Below are positions 1 to 12,034 of a stretch of DNA of 64,000 bases, one piece after another. The stretch is from Aquatica leii. Lineage: Eukaryota > Arthropoda > Insecta > Coleoptera > Lampyridae. The position numbers and the translations under genes are program-made. Position 1 is the first letter of the stretch. Each line of letters starts with the position of its first letter. The DNA is taken from contig CM069435.1 of the NCBI GenBank assembly GCA_035610365.1, positions 64,725,389 through 64,789,388 of the forward strand. Direction: 5' to 3'. Under the pieces are notes generated by a model. That model did no database searches and was not told the origin of the DNA. It saw nothing but the letters and a program-made list of their open reading frames with translations.

Positions 1-899
1 ATAGATCATGTTTTATATCTCAATTATAATGAACTTTACATATTATTAAAACATGGCGTTTTATTTAAATTATTCAAGTTCTAGCCACTTGAATTTCTTA
101 ATTGATAGGTTTCAATTTTTGGACACCCTGTGTAAGATGTAAAGTTTATTATAATTAAAATATCAAATTTGATCTATTTTTACACTTCACTGTAAATTTT
201 GCTCCCATAATGTGAATAACCTTGTATATTTTAAGCTCTAACAGAAAAAAATTATATTTGCAACATGCAGGAAATCTATTTTTTTCGTATACACCAATGC
301 ATCCATGCGTAGTATAAACAAGTAATAATTTTTAATTTATTGCACAATTAGTAGTTTTAGCAATTATGTTAATTCAATATTGTTAATCAAAAGTAATTAT
401 GACTAACAAAATGTTATAAGATTTTACTTTTAACATGTTTTCTTGTGTGTTTAATTAAACAATAAATAAGAATAAACTTTAGATAACTTTTAAAGAAACT
501 ACTGCTTTTTTGTAAATAAAGTTTTGCTTTATTCTAAAGCTAAAGTCTAAATAGACCATCAAGTTATTTTCTTAATTACTAGAAGTGCGTTTAGCTTTGT
601 CACCTTTGTGTAAGTTTGGTCAATTACTTTTACAAAATTTCCGGTATTCTCTCTTATTTGTAATTGATGCAGTTTTTTTTAAACTAAATTTTTGTTGTTA
701 ATGTAATTTGGAAGTTTATTAATGTAATCATTGATAATTAAATTATAAATTTGAAATATTTCTGGGTTTCTTAAATTGAAGCATTTATTCAATATTGTCA
801 GTGATAAATTAGCAGTTTTAATTTTGCTATGTTGATGCAAGTGTTTTTCTTACATTTATTAAGATTAAATTTCGAAAATAGTTTGTTAGTTTAAGCTTA
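1..899. other. AT-rich noncoding DNA, nothing recognised
   Basis: The stretch is AT-rich with stops in all frames at ordinary random density. I see no coding motif, RNA gene or repeat boundary. Confidence 0.5.
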
Positions 900-1440
900 T
901 TTTGAAAATTTTTTAAATATTTTTATCTTTGCCTTTACAGCAAGTTACGATGAGAACTTTTTGTCTCTTAAGCCGTTCACGTGTTTTAATGACGTCTTGT
1001 TTTCTCATTGCATCTTTATTTGATTTGTTGCAACTCTGATGATCTTATTTTTAAGTTTAGGCTTGCGCAATCGTAATAAAAGAGAGCGTTGGTATTGAGG
1101 TCAAAGAGTTAAGTTGACAGTTGCTGTCGAGTATAACACCACAGAAATTGCGTATGAAGATGAGTTGAAAGGGGTTGATTGGTCCTATTTTCTAATTTTA
1201 AGGTTTCGCGATGTTATATTTAACGTTATTTTTGTTGTTGAAGAGGGTTATCTATAGGTAGAAGGTACCTTTTGTTTGACTATTGACATCGTAACTTACC
1301 TACCTAAGGTATTATCTAAGTTAAATTTGAAGCCAAGTTTTCCGGAAGTTCATACGGCGTTTGATTTTATTGTCGTTTACTGCAATTAATCATTTGCAAA
1401 TAATTTTGTAACTAAGTGTTAACGCTAAATTGTATTTTTG
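900..1440 (-). pseudogene. Possible LINE reverse transcriptase C-terminal remnant
   Basis: On the minus strand short stretches resemble the region behind the reverse transcriptase palm in jockey/CR1-type LINEs. The best is a GVILDSN-like phrase at about 1,120-1,140, which corresponds to the LGVxLDSxL motif of these proteins. The segment is also richer in GC and CpG than its flanks, as expected of a decayed coding insert. There is no open frame longer than a few dozen codons and the catalytic motifs are absent. This is a weak call; it could be unrelated unique DNA. Confidence 0.22.
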
Positions 1441-1925
1441 GTTTCCGCAAACATTTGAATAATGTTTGGTCTCGATCTTCTTACTACTTATGATTTTGAT
1501 GCTTGAGTGTGTGTGCGCACGCATAAAACTCACAAGTGTATTTTTTTTGGAAAATTGAAGAAAAGGGCTACTACTATTCTTATTCTATGTTTAAACTTAA
1601 TAATAGTTATTTATGTATTTAGGCCGTAAAGAAGCTTTTATGGCGTAAGACGTAATTTTTATCTCAAAGCGGCAGCCGAGGGCTAAGCAAGTTCCTTCCG
1701 CCTGTGGTGCATACACAACTTTATGTACAAATAAAAAATTTTCAATTCAAAAATATTTCTCAAATAAATTGAATTTTTGACACAAATATAGTGCCGCATG
1801 ATGCTTTGATTACATTTGAGTTTTGAAACTTGACTATGGTAGCAAGTAAACAGTGGTAGCCATATTGTCTAAAATCTTAGTTTAGTTTTGTGCTCGGTTA
1901 TTGTGCGGTCTTCAAAAGATGGAAG

Positions 1926-3288
1926 ATGAACGAAGTTGATAACGCTGTAGAAAAAGCAAGAAACAGCAGCTTAGTTCTTGAAAAATCTAAAGAAATGTAT
2001 AGAAAAACATATAATGAATATCTTCAATGGTGCGACATATGAAAGAATTCCATCGAAAATTGTTATTGTGAAAAAAGTCTTATGGCTTATTTTTGGTATT
2101 TATCAAAAGAAAGAAAACTTTCTCGATGTGGTCTTATTATTCAATTCTCAAAGCCAACCACGACATAGATATAAGCAGTTACACAAGCTTATTCGGATTT
2201 TTTAAAGGGAAAATCAGATGGATTCAAGCACAAAAAGTCAACAGTTTTGATGATGGAAAAGATAGAAGCCTTTATATATTAAGCTTCAGATGAAATATAT
2301 TTAATGAACAAGGTAAATAAAGTTGTTCTTTTTTCTTTTCTCTTAAGATTTATATAACACTTGGATTAATATTTCAGCTCTTCGATGAGAAGGGCCATTA
2401 AAACACTTCAAGTGGCTCAAGAAGCGGCTACGTTTCGTGCGACTGTGTGAACTTCTTTAGGCCTCTAATTACTAACTAAACAGTTATTTTACACTGGCTC
2501 AGACAATCGAGTAAATTAATTTGATAATTAAAAAGTTAACTTAAACGAAAATAAAAAATTACACTTACCTCTTGTGTGTAAAAAAATGTTATCAATTTTT
2601 ATCACCTTACTGAGCAATTATAAATTGTCACGTTTACGTTTGTTAGTGTTCAATGTTTGTCATATTTTTAATTTTCATGTTAATTTATTCCTCAATGTTA
2701 ATTTTTGTTGTGACCGTTTCGCAGTGTAGTTCTGGACACACCACTTTATAAGTCTAAAATGTAAGTGTTAATTTTTATTGTAGTTGAAGATAACTTATTA
2801 ATTAACAAATTAATTTACTCGATTGTCTAAGCCATTGTAAAATAACAGTTTGGTTAATAAATAGAGGCCTAAAAAAGTGCGCACGCAGTCGCACGAAACG
2901 TAGCTGCTTCTTAGACACTTGAAGTGTTTTAATGCCCCTCCTCATCAAAGAGTTGAAAAAGTAATCCAAGTGTTAAGGTAAATGAATTTATTGTAATTTA
3001 GAAGCGTTTAACAATTTTTAAAAACAAGTAGCTTTCATATTTGGGATAACTGGAGCATGCCGTAAACAAGAACTTGCTCAGTTAGAATTTAATAATATTA
3101 AGGAATTGCAATCCTCATTACTAATCACTATTCAAAATACTAAAACCAGAAGAAACTAAATGTTTAGTGTAGTGCTTGCCGTTTCTTCTTGGTGTACAGG
3201 AATGGGAAAGCTAGTTGTCGGGGAAAATGTTTTTAGTAGAATTCCGAAAAAAATATCTGTTTATCTGAAATTCTGATTCCTGAAGTAT
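1926..3288 (+). pseudogene. Crypton-like tyrosine recombinase fossil, interrupted
   Basis: A frame from the ATG at 1926 reads MNEVDNAVEKARNSSL and then KSKEMYRKTYNEYLQWC, which resembles the core-binding region of insect Crypton-type tyrosine recombinases (the family behind DUF3504-like host genes). After frame changes it continues with EKSLMAYFWYLSKE, a YSILKANHDIDIS phrase and KGKSDGFKHKKS up to about 2,309. The homology resumes at about 3,027 with VAFIFGITGACRKQEL, NNIKELQSSLLITIQNTKT (3,027-3,160) and, near 3,200-3,285, NGKASCRGK and PKKISVYLKF. It stops at about 3,288, just where the next transposon begins, before the expected GHCFRRT box and the nucleophilic tyrosine. The gap 2,310-3,026 holds a long fold-back repeat. 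The junction fits either a spoiled intron (AAG/GTAAAT at the left) or an insertion with an ACAAGGTA-like target duplication. The copy is dead. Alternative: remnant of a domesticated Crypton gene. Confidence 0.6.
2356..2974. repeat. Long fold-back inverted repeat (MITE-like)
   Basis: Two arms of about 213 bp (2,356-2,568 and 2,761-2,974) are reverse complements of each other at roughly 85% by eye, with a 192-bp centre. Anchor words in both arms are AACACTTGGATTA, AAAACACTTCAAGTG, CTACGTTTCGTGCGACTG, TTTAGGCCTCTA and GACAATCGAGTAAATTAATT. No coding frame lies inside. The unit sits inside the Crypton-like gene and looks like a non-autonomous fold-back transposon. Arm divergence suggests it is not recent. 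Confidence 0.85.
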
Positions 3289-3289
3289 A

Positions 3290-5100
3290 CAGGGTCTCCT
3301 CGAAATACGTGCATTATTTTTAACAGAACGTGATTAGAGTCAAGTACAATCGATTCACAAAAAAAATTAGATCAAAAGTTTAAAAATAACGGATTTATGG
3401 ATTTTCTAAATTTAATAGAAAAATTGTTTGAGAACAACTTCGGTGATACATTTTATCAGAGGATGCATAAACACATTTGCAATTTTGTAGGTTTAAGGTC
3501 ATTGGTACAGATTTCGTCAATAAATTCATTGTTCAGTTTTGTCACGTTACTATTATCGTATACTTTGTTTCCAAATTTGTTTTTATTTGTTCGTTGTTTG
3601 CTAATGTTATTTGTTGTTATTTAATATTATTTTTATTTATCGTATTGTGATGAATACTATGGCTCAATTCTCAAATCAAGAATTAATAGACATGGTTTTA
3701 ATTTATGGTGAAGTGCTTCAAAACGCAACAGAAGCTTCACGTATTTACGCTGAATGCTTTCTTAGAAGACAACATCCAGTACCTAGATTATTTGTAAATG
3801 ATGTTCAATGTAAACGTGATCCTGGCGACCTAAGGTTAAAAGGGCGTCGGAATGCCGGACGCGCTAGAACACGACGTGTTATGGAAACCGAAGAAGAAAT
3901 ATTAGATCTTGTAAATAACAATCCCACTTTGAGTGTTCGTACAATTGCACGGGAAGTGAATGTATGTATCTAGAAACGTAGTGTGGCGTACCTTAAGAGA
4001 AGAATTTTTATATCCGTACCATATTCAAAACGTTCAAGCTTTCAACCCTGCGGATTACCCTCAACGCATTGCATTTTAATAATAGATGAAGCAACGTTTA
4101 GTAGAAATGAAATGTTTAACTTCTATAACAGCCACGTTTGGAGTTTTAAGAACTCACACGTGACAAGACGGGTTCATTTTCAACATCGATTTTCGATAAA
4201 TCTATTGGCAGATATTGTCGGCGGTCAATTGATTGCTTTTGTGCTACCTGAACGTATGACAGATCAATCGTATTTATTATGTTTGTAAAATAATTTGCCT
4301 GAACTATTGAATGTACGTCAACACATGTGGTTTCTTCATGATGGTTCGGGTACATCTAAAAAATGTTTTTCAAAACAGGTGGATTCGTTGTGGAGGACCA
4401 GTATCTTGGCCACGGCGTTCTCCGGATCTAAGCCCCATTAATTTTAAAAAACATTGCGTATGCCACAGAAATTAACACTCTACAAGAATTACAAGTACGA
4501 ATAGAAAATGCCACGGAAATAATTCGTTTTACAGAATAAACTACGGAATTGCATCAATTCGTGGTTACGTTGAGTGATATTGTGTATCCAGGAAGGTGGG
4601 CAGAACTTTGAACGTTTTTTATAATATTCAACAAAAATCGATAGTTTTTTATGATCTGTTGAAATTTTGACAGTATCAAATAAGAACAATATTAAAGTAT
4701 TATTAATTAAAAGTATTTTTAAATATTATTGTAGAAATTAAACAGCATTGATTTATTGGAGTAGTAGTAATTAGTTAAAAACCTTTAATTTAATTGTACC
4801 AACAACGTTTTTAAAATAATTAATGTCATTGTACGTTAATCGAACTGCTCACACTTTATAAGAAACAGGTTATTTGTCACACAAATTACGGGATCTGTAC
4901 TATCTTCCTTTTAATGCCGACAGTTCAAACACTTCTGGCTTCTTATCGACGCCAAGACGACTTAAGAACATAAGAACCGGCGGTCCTAAAACTTTTTTCT
5001 TAAAGTCTTAAAAATTGCAAGTAATTTTCAAAATTTTATTATAATTTTTTTTGTGAATCGATTGTACTTGACTTGAACGCGTCCCTAAAACATAAATTAC
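3290..5100 (+). mobile_element. IS630/Tc1/mariner-type DNA transposon with DUF4817-like transposase, inactive
   Basis: The left end begins CAGGGTCTCCTCG directly after a TA dinucleotide, a usual mariner-type target. A perfect 31-nt inverted repeat is found at 3,339-3,369 and 5,042-5,072 (core CAAGTACAATCGATTCAC); outside it the ends match only partly, so the right border is approximate. The element carries a decayed transposase in the plus sense and has inserted into the Crypton-like gene, making it younger than that fossil. Confidence 0.75.
3650..4612 (+). pseudogene. DUF4817-type transposase pseudogene
   Basis: From the ATG at 3650 the frame reads MNTMAQFSNQELIDMVLIYG with EASRIYAECFLRRQHPVPR, the N-terminal helix-turn-helix typical of DUF4817 transposases, then a second DNA-binding stretch (LVNNNPTLSVRTIAREVNV). 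After a short frame change near 3,970 it continues VVWRTLREEFLYPYHIQNVQ, then IDEATFSRNEMFN with the first catalytic aspartate (about 4,085), HRFSINLLADIVGGQLI, and fragments of the WFLHDG box (second aspartate) and RSPDLSPINF near 4,325-4,445. Several frameshifts and stops separate these blocks and the part between the first and last motif is shorter than the usual 330-400 residues. Only the N-terminal 108 residues are open. Confidence 0.72.
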
Positions 5101-5214
5101 TCATAATGAATTTTTAATAAAAAGTACAATTATTGATTTCTAATGAAAACTTTTCATTTTGCAAGTATTTAATTTATTAAGTACCTTGTTACGTAAATTT
5201 TCTCGCAATTTAAT

Positions 5215-5575
5215 TGCTAGCGACTAATTCAGTTTGATTTGGCGAGCGGATGGTAGGTTTTGATGTGCTAATTATAAAACAATTTAAAAAAACGCCAAAA
5301 CAGCGAAATATTAGGATGGGAAATACTGTTTACATCTATCCAAAGCTGTAAGAAAATAAATGACAAAACACAAGTTGTGACAAAAGTATACTTATTTTAT
5401 CACAGAAAGAGAATTTAGAAAAGAGAAAAAGACAAATTTACATAGCTGCGATCAAACGTAAGTCAATATTGCAGACAATAGTTGTTGAAGTAAGCCCCCT
5501 TCGGTTGGACAACTCGTTATACAAAAAACTAAACTTGTCGGCCTAATTTTACACACAAAGAAAAGGTTTTATGGT
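5215..5575. repeat. Dispersed repeat, copy 1
   Basis: This segment aligns by eye over about 350 bp, in the same orientation, with 61,080-61,440. Shared words include GCTAATTATAAA/GCTAGATTATAAA, CGCCAAAACAGCGA/GCGCCAAAACGATGA, TTACATCTATCC/TTAAATCTACCC and TTATTTTATCACAGA. Neither copy has a coding frame. The A/T-rich centre followed by short GC-containing tracts resembles the leader or terminal part of a retroelement, but I could not define its ends. Confidence 0.55.
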
Positions 5576-8440
5576 TAATTGTGACAATCACCTAATATGT
5601 GTGTACGGTCGTGTGTACAACCGACTGACAACGTAAATGAAAAGAGTTAAAGTAGGAAATATTATACTTACAATTTAGTTTTCCTTAGAAGCATGCAACT
5701 AGCTAGCAGCATTTTTCGTAAATTTCCTAAAACTTGCGAAAATATAACAAACACGTATATATGGTGCTATTACAAGTGAATCCCATTCGATTCCTATGAT
5801 TAATGAGAAAACCAAATGCGCCAAGTTTCCCCCAAACAAATTATGTTATTTCGGTAAGTAGGCTTCTCCATACGGTTAAAATTGTATTAAGTTAGCAAAG
5901 GTTTCGATATTTTTAATCAACGTGGCGTGACGTCACTATAGGAATTTTCTTAATGAACAAAACGAGACAATATGAGAAAATTAACGAAAATCACAAAAAT
6001 ATAAAGCAATATTTATCGTTTATGTTACACTGGTTACCGACCATACAATTCAGCTTTTGTGTCAAACACCCGTCGTATGGTTATTTCCCGGTTGTTATGA
6101 AGTAATTCAATTTCGTAGAAACCTTGTCTGTTCAATTGTAAGTAATTTCATTTGATTTAATTTCACATCGTCTTTATTATTGCGTTTTTAGTGATTTTAA
6201 TAAAACGTTCATACACTAGTATTGAAAAGAATGAAATTGTTTTTCTTTTTTACTCAATTGCTCACAAGTAAATGGCTACCAAACGCCATCTTGTTTTTGT
6301 TAATTTAAAACTCTTTACAACGAATTTGCCGGATGCTTCGGACCTTTTGATTACACTCAGCTATTTATAGTAAAATTATTATGTCTCACGATGTTGATGA
6401 CTTCAGATGTTTGCTCGATGTAGACGTCCATCAGCTGCAGCTACCTGTTAAATGTCGTTGATCTGATTTACTTATCTTAAAACATTACCTTTTTCATCTG
6501 AGAATCCAATTTTCTTACAACTTCACCAATATGCAACACATTGCTGACTATGCTTTGCTAAACACCGTATCAACTTTTATTGGATACAATTTGTGATAAA
6601 TTAGTCAACAGTATTATTGTAGTAAATCATAAGGAAAATACGTTTTAATATTATTCAATTTTTACTAAACCTATAAATTTCGCTTTTTGCGTTTTGTTCA
6701 TTTGAAAACCACAATATGACGCGTTTTTTATTTATTATTATTATTTGTGTTTTGTTTTACGTAAAGCACGGCATAGTTAATAACGACAATATTTTTCAAG
6801 TTTTAGTTGTTATTGTATTTTATAAAATTTTGCGAAAGTTCTTATATTCGAAACTTAAAAGTTGTAAATGGCGAAGAAAATGTATGCACAGTAAAACAGA
6901 ACGACATAAAAACGCGCTTTTGTACTATAAAATAAAATATAGCCAACACACATTTTAAAATAAAAGTGAACATCTAATAAAAAAAACTTTTTGAAATTCG
7001 AAGTCAATTGACTAATAATAATTTCGATCAAGTTAAAGGTTAAGCAATATTTTATCTGAAAGCGACAGGAGAAAGCGTTGCCATTTTAGCGACCTCGAAC
7101 GTAACGACTTTCGAACTTTAGTCAGACATAAATGTAGTTTAAGCTTGAAAGATCTAGCGTTTATAGGTTGAAAATGTCGAATACAAAAAATATATTGAAC
7201 TTAAGGTTTCAATACCAAGTTAAATGACTAAGGTGGATTTTTAACACAGTCTATAGTCATGTACAATCTTTAACTTATTGTTCAACCATTAATTAGTTTT
7301 AACATTGTGCCTTGTTTGAAAATTACAATCATTCAAAAAGTTTGTAGTATCGTTCAACTTACGCCTTCAACGTAGAAAATTTTCACGAAAATTTAAGAAA
7401 TTGAAATTTTATTGAAGTAGAAGTTTCTCTTATAAATCTTTTGTCAGCGAAAACCGCAAGCTTTCCAACTCGAAGTTTTATTATTATTTACTGTGCACCG
7501 TTAGCCTTTTTGCGTTCTAATTTGGTGCGCAAAAAAGAATAAATAAATAAATATGAGTTTTGGTCTGACACAACCTTCAGTTTAGTGTCACGATCTATTG
7601 AAGAAATATAAAAATGATAACCTTTTTATGTCGAAAGGAAGTTATAAACTACGTTGCACGCAAAAACGAAATAAGCGATTTTTCTAAGCTTTCCACTTTC
7701 TACCTTCCTTTTACAAGCATTGAAAAGTTATTATTGTCAACACGGTGTGTTACTGTAGCTGTACTTTTGTACGTGTAACGTGTTACTCAGTAAATTAAGC
7801 ACGCAATGCAAACATTGCTTCTTGTAATTATAATGCAAAACCGCACAACCTTAACCCAATTTAACGACAGTTTCTTACAATGAACTTTAATGGAAGTGTG
7901 TAATTTATGCAGATGATTGAGAAGCGACATGCAATAAATTAAATAAGTTCTATTAATAATTTTGTTTTAAGATCTTTTATATTGTAATGTATGATATGAA
8001 ATAGATCTATAGATGCACTGATTAATTACCTGTAATTTGAAAAATCCTATGTGGTTTTAATACGTAACTGGCAACACTGTATTTATTATGTATGAGTAAG
8101 GCGTGGTTCTCAAACGACTGCACATTTATATTCCGGTGAAATTTACGATTTTTCTAAGACGTAACGTGTACTTACCAACATTTTTATAGATACAAAACTT
8201 TTATGATGCGTTAGAATATCTTAGTATAGACATTTACGTAATTTAAGTATATGCTACTTATAAAACAATATCAATTATTTTTAGTATGTTACATTAAATT
8301 TTTTATTAAGAATACATTTTTTGTACCCCAATATTTAATTTTTGTTACATGTCAATCTGTTTATAGCATTTTTTGTAGCTCATAACCATACGTTATTAAC
8401 ACGTTTTTTATATAACACGTTTGATAGAAAAATAACATAA
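5576..8440. other. AT-rich noncoding DNA, nothing recognised
   Basis: No homology-like coding motif or structured repeat was recognised. The longest frames (for example 80 codons at 6,716-6,958, with a hydrophobic start) have AT-driven composition and no family resemblance. Confidence 0.4.
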
Positions 8441-8445
8441 TAGGT

Positions 8446-8526
8446 ATCCAGTCCCGCGCCGTACATAAGGGCAAAGTCGTGTGGTGCACGACGGTGCCGA
8501 GGCGCCGAAGGCGCCGAAAAACCTCT
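8446..8526. repeat. hAT-like transposon end (GC-rich)
   Basis: A sharply GC-rich block in AT-rich surroundings, containing CGCGCCGTACATAAGGGCAA, GTCGTGTGGTGCACGACGG and GGCGCCGAAGGCGCCGAAAA. This kind of sequence is typical of the termini of insect hAT elements related to ZMYM1-like transposases. The GTCGTG-tg-GTGCACGAC part can form a small hairpin. No transposase is adjacent. Confidence 0.4.
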
Positions 8527-8849
8527 AAATTCAAAAATAAAGAAAAGGCAAAGCAACAAACAACATTGTCAAAACAAAATTTATAATCATAAAAAAACAA
8601 GTAATGAATTGCTAGCTATGATTTTTTGATTTTTACTCTTTGAGACGACGGAACCGAATTACTTCTCGACAATAATCTATTTTCCAAATGAGAGTACGCA
8701 ATAATAGCGTTTACTCAATCGAATACGTAACATAACATGAATTGTGTGAACTCAAACATATCTGATTTTATTCATGTTTGAGCTTGAAATTTGGCTTGCA
8801 ACGAGCGAACAAGCGTTTTTTTCCTGTCTGAGCTTCCAATGTACGAAAC

Positions 8850-10760
8850 TTTATATATGTGGGGATTGTGGTTTTTGCCGGTAGAGTGCGCGCAAGTGCT
8901 TTTGTTGCGACGAGAAGAGTTAGGTTGGCAACATGGTTGGTAACCGTGTGTGTGAAAAAGCGCGGACTTTACTAAACGACATTTTTATTGAAGTATTAAA
9001 ATTAAGAATAGTTTTTCATAATGTATCAAAGAAAATAAAAGATTTCATTTAAAAGGAAACGTGCGTAGTTTACTTTGAATTATCCACAAACGAAAAAACG
9101 ATAACGAAAAGCCCACAACGAATTCAGAAGTGGGATTGTTCAATGTAAACACGTGTATTGAAACGATGAAGTGAAAACGAACACGTACAGTTTTTGAATA
9201 CGGTGAATACGAATAACAAAAATAAAATGAGTGAAAGTGAGTCAGACTTTGATGTAAAATCAGTGCAAGATACAGCAATAAAAACACCGATGTTTTCTTC
9301 GACTAAGTGTGTAGAAAATGAACTTTTAACGAAAGAAAAACAATTATTAAGTTACGAACGGGAACTGTTAATGAAAGAGCGCGAATTGCTTCGTCGAGAA
9401 CATACGCTAATGAACATGTCGAATGACATAACAAACAGTGGCGTCGGTTTGCAAAGGGATGTTGCGGAACGACTTTTACCTGAGTTTGACCCTGCACAGC
9501 ATACGGGTATGACGGCAGAACGATGGTTAAAACGGGTAGAAAGTGTTGCGAATGCATATTCATGAAGTGAACCTATGTTGTTGGTACATGCAGTTGACAA
9601 AATGCGAGGCGTAGCAAAGCAATGGCTGCAGTGCAATGCAGATGAAATAACTACGTGGAACGAATTTAAAACGCAATTACAGGTTATTTGTCCAAGTGCC
9701 ATTGATCAAGCTGATGTACACATGATGTTAAGCAGCAAACGAAAGCAAGTTAATGAGGCTTATGTTTATGGAATGAAAAGTATTAATTAAGTACATAATA
9801 AGCGGATTGAACGATAAAGACCTAGCTAAAAATTTAATCTTATTTGATTTTAACACTGTGGAAGAGCTTTTACACAAAATAAAACGATAGGAAGTTTTGT
9901 GTGAAAGAGATAGGCCAAAAACGTATTCGCGTCCATCGTTTAACGGAATCAAACCGGAATTACAAATTACTAGCTAACAACAAACTGCTAATTTGAGACC
10001 TGCTGAACGAAGAAATGAAATCAAGTGCTACAACTGTAACGAATATGGACATTTATCTCGTAATTGTCCTCAACCTTAACGACGACAACGGTGCGCTAAA
10101 TGCCAAAAGATGGGACACACAACGGAAGAGTGTCGTTCGTCAACAATAACTGGACAAATGAACAACGTACCACGAAGTGAAGTGAGCTATGTCGAACTTT
10201 CAAAGTATCACAAAGAGGTTAGCGTGCAAAATTGCAAACTTACAGCTCTAGTTGATACAGGGTGCAATAAAACGTTGATTCAAGAAGATTGGGTGAAAAA
10301 ATTAGATTTACCAATCAAGAAAGATCCATGTATTCTGCACGGACTTCAAAATGTTGAAGTTAACTGTACATATTCTACTAAGTTTCCAGTAGAAATAGAC
10401 GAAGTAACCTACGAAATCGATTCAATTGTTACACCTAACAATTCAATAAAAACGGACATCATAATTGATCGAAACTTTCTAGAAAATGTCGATTGGACTT
10501 CGACGTCAACTAGAACTAGATTGGTATGTACTACACTGCCTTAAAAAAGTTTTTGGACACATTTAAGCGCGACCTACAAGGTAGGCAACCAAACTTACGT
10601 TATAACAGAACGGCCTGTTAAATTTGACAACATTGGCATTATAAACATTATTTGCAGCGATATTACGAGGTTACTAACCAGTCTTCATAAGCACCGCCTC
10701 AAGCGATCAAAGAACGTGTTTCTTATCTGCAAATATGTATCTAAATTGTACCCTTAAGTT
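8850..10760 (+). mobile_element. LTR retrotransposon fossil (Ty3/gypsy-like gag and protease)
   Basis: The interior shows, in order, a gag-like region with a charged coiled-coil start (repeated KERELL/YERELL units near 9,320-9,410) and a capsid-like stretch, two zinc knuckles of the C-x2-C-x4-H-x4-C kind near 10,028-10,135, and an aspartic protease region with a DTG motif near 10,255. Reverse transcriptase, RNase H and integrase are not seen beyond about 10.55 kb. A TATATATGTGG-containing leader near 8,850-9,180 may be the remains of the 5' LTR or leader, but no second LTR could be matched. The copy is truncated and broken by several (about three to five) interruptions, so it is old. Family assignment rests on domain order. 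Confidence 0.7.
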
Positions 10761-10764
10761 TTAA

Positions 10765-11330
10765 ATTTTTCTTCGCCGAGTTTTCTATTTATTTATGTTC
10801 TCTGCTTAAGTAATTACAAAAATTTAAATTTTTATTCTGTTATACTGTATATCTAAATGTAAAACTACTGTACTAATTAGCCTTAAGTCTTAATATATCC
10901 GGATTAAATTAAAGTCAACATTCTGATTTGCAAAGGAAATATTATCACCATTAAAAAGTAATTAGTGGTCGATCAATTGCAGTATAAATTCTCATTACTC
11001 CCTTTATGTTATTTGTATGAAAAATTAAAAAATACATAAATCTCCCTTTATAAAATCAAGTCTAAAAAATTCTAAATAAAATTTGAAAATGCTGTAAATA
11101 AAAAAATCACAGAATTAGAAAAGTGTAAAACGCATTTGTCGCTATCTCCTCGTAACATTTAACTTAAGTATTACCTATTTCTAAATTATATAAATTTAAT
11201 AGTAATGAACTGAAATATGCAATTTCGTAGTTTGCATTTTTTTATGTTTTACATTACTATAGTACCTACTAGATTTTGATAGAAATAATACCTTAGATTA
11301 AGTTAAAAATTATGCCAATAATGTGTGTAA
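10765..11330. other. AT-rich noncoding DNA, nothing recognised
   Basis: AT-rich sequence between the LTR fossil and the mariner-like remnant. No motif was recognised. Confidence 0.4.
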
Positions 11331-11334
11331 TATT

Positions 11335-11830
11335 CAATATTGATTATACATTTCCGTAGACCGTTTGACAGCAAATTGATTAAATTGGCACATACATTAG
11401 CTTCTCGAAATCTTTCCCACACAGTATTAATATGGCGATGCAAGTGGCCATCGGATTCTTTCCACTTCTCGATGTTGTAAAAACTATTCTTAAACTACCA
11501 CTGTCGTATGTACAAGAAAATTGTCCTGAACAAACCAAATTGGTCTTTCCGGATAAGCTGCTCGTACGAAGGGCGACATAACGTCTTCCAAAATCGTCAG
11601 ATAAGTTTGAGCAGTTAAGCGTCCATCGACATTTCTCAATTCTCCTAGACCAGCATCACTCATCCATCCCCAATAAACAGTACTAATTCTCCCACTTCTT
11701 TTGTTGGATTGCACATGTTTTGACTCATATCTAGAATTATGTAACCTCCAAAGAACTTTATTACGATATTTTAAATGCAGAAGGTATTTTCATCTGAAAA
11801 AACAACACTTCTCCAATCTAAATATAATGT
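11335..11830 (-). pseudogene. Mariner/Tc1-type transposase remnant
   Basis: The minus strand reads SNKRSGRISTVYWGWMSDAG, then GRLTAQTYLTILEDVMSPFV and WFVQDNFLVH (11,490-11,714). These are the central catalytic block and the second aspartate box of an IS630/Tc1/mariner transposase. Upstream (11,715-11,830) a frame carrying LLHLKYRNKVLWRLHNSRYE precedes it, and downstream to about 11,340 come VWERFREANVCANLINLL and GLRKCI, the usual C-terminal helix region. The SPDLNPIE box is degraded and several frameshifts or stops are needed to pass through. No helix-turn-helix part was found, so the copy is 5'-truncated as well as decayed. Confidence 0.65.
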
Positions 11831-11972
11831 TCTTATCTATATCAGATTTTACAATTTCCTCAGATTCTTCTATAGCCGCTTCTACATCATCCGACTCTGA
11901 GTTACTCACAGAGCCCCAACCGTCATCTTCTTCGATAAATGTTTCGTCAAAAAACACATCGTCGGAATTCAT
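11790..11972 (-). other. Acidic open frame fused upstream of mariner remnant, unknown
   Basis: A 60-codon minus-strand frame beginning MNSDDVFFDETFIEEDDGWG and rich in Asp, Glu and Ser lies where the N-terminal part of the mariner transposase should be, and overlaps its first recognisable residues. I do not recognise it as a transposase domain. It may be the tail of another gene, an older insertion, or chance. Its CpG content is higher than that of the flanks. Confidence 0.2.
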
Positions 11973-12034
11973 TATGGCCTTTTCTATCTTTCTGCGTTAA
12001 AGCTCGTCTACAATTTCGTCGGGTTGCAAAACGC

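Noticed and set aside
3397-3624. 75-codon plus frame inside the DUF4817 transposon, upstream of the transposase
   Set aside because: Hydrophobic, composition-driven, ends before the transposase start in another frame; not part of known elements of this type.
6716-6958. 80-codon frame beginning with a hydrophobic signal-like stretch, then basic residues
   Set aside because: No family resemblance, codon use follows local AT richness, no splice signals or neighbours that support a gene.
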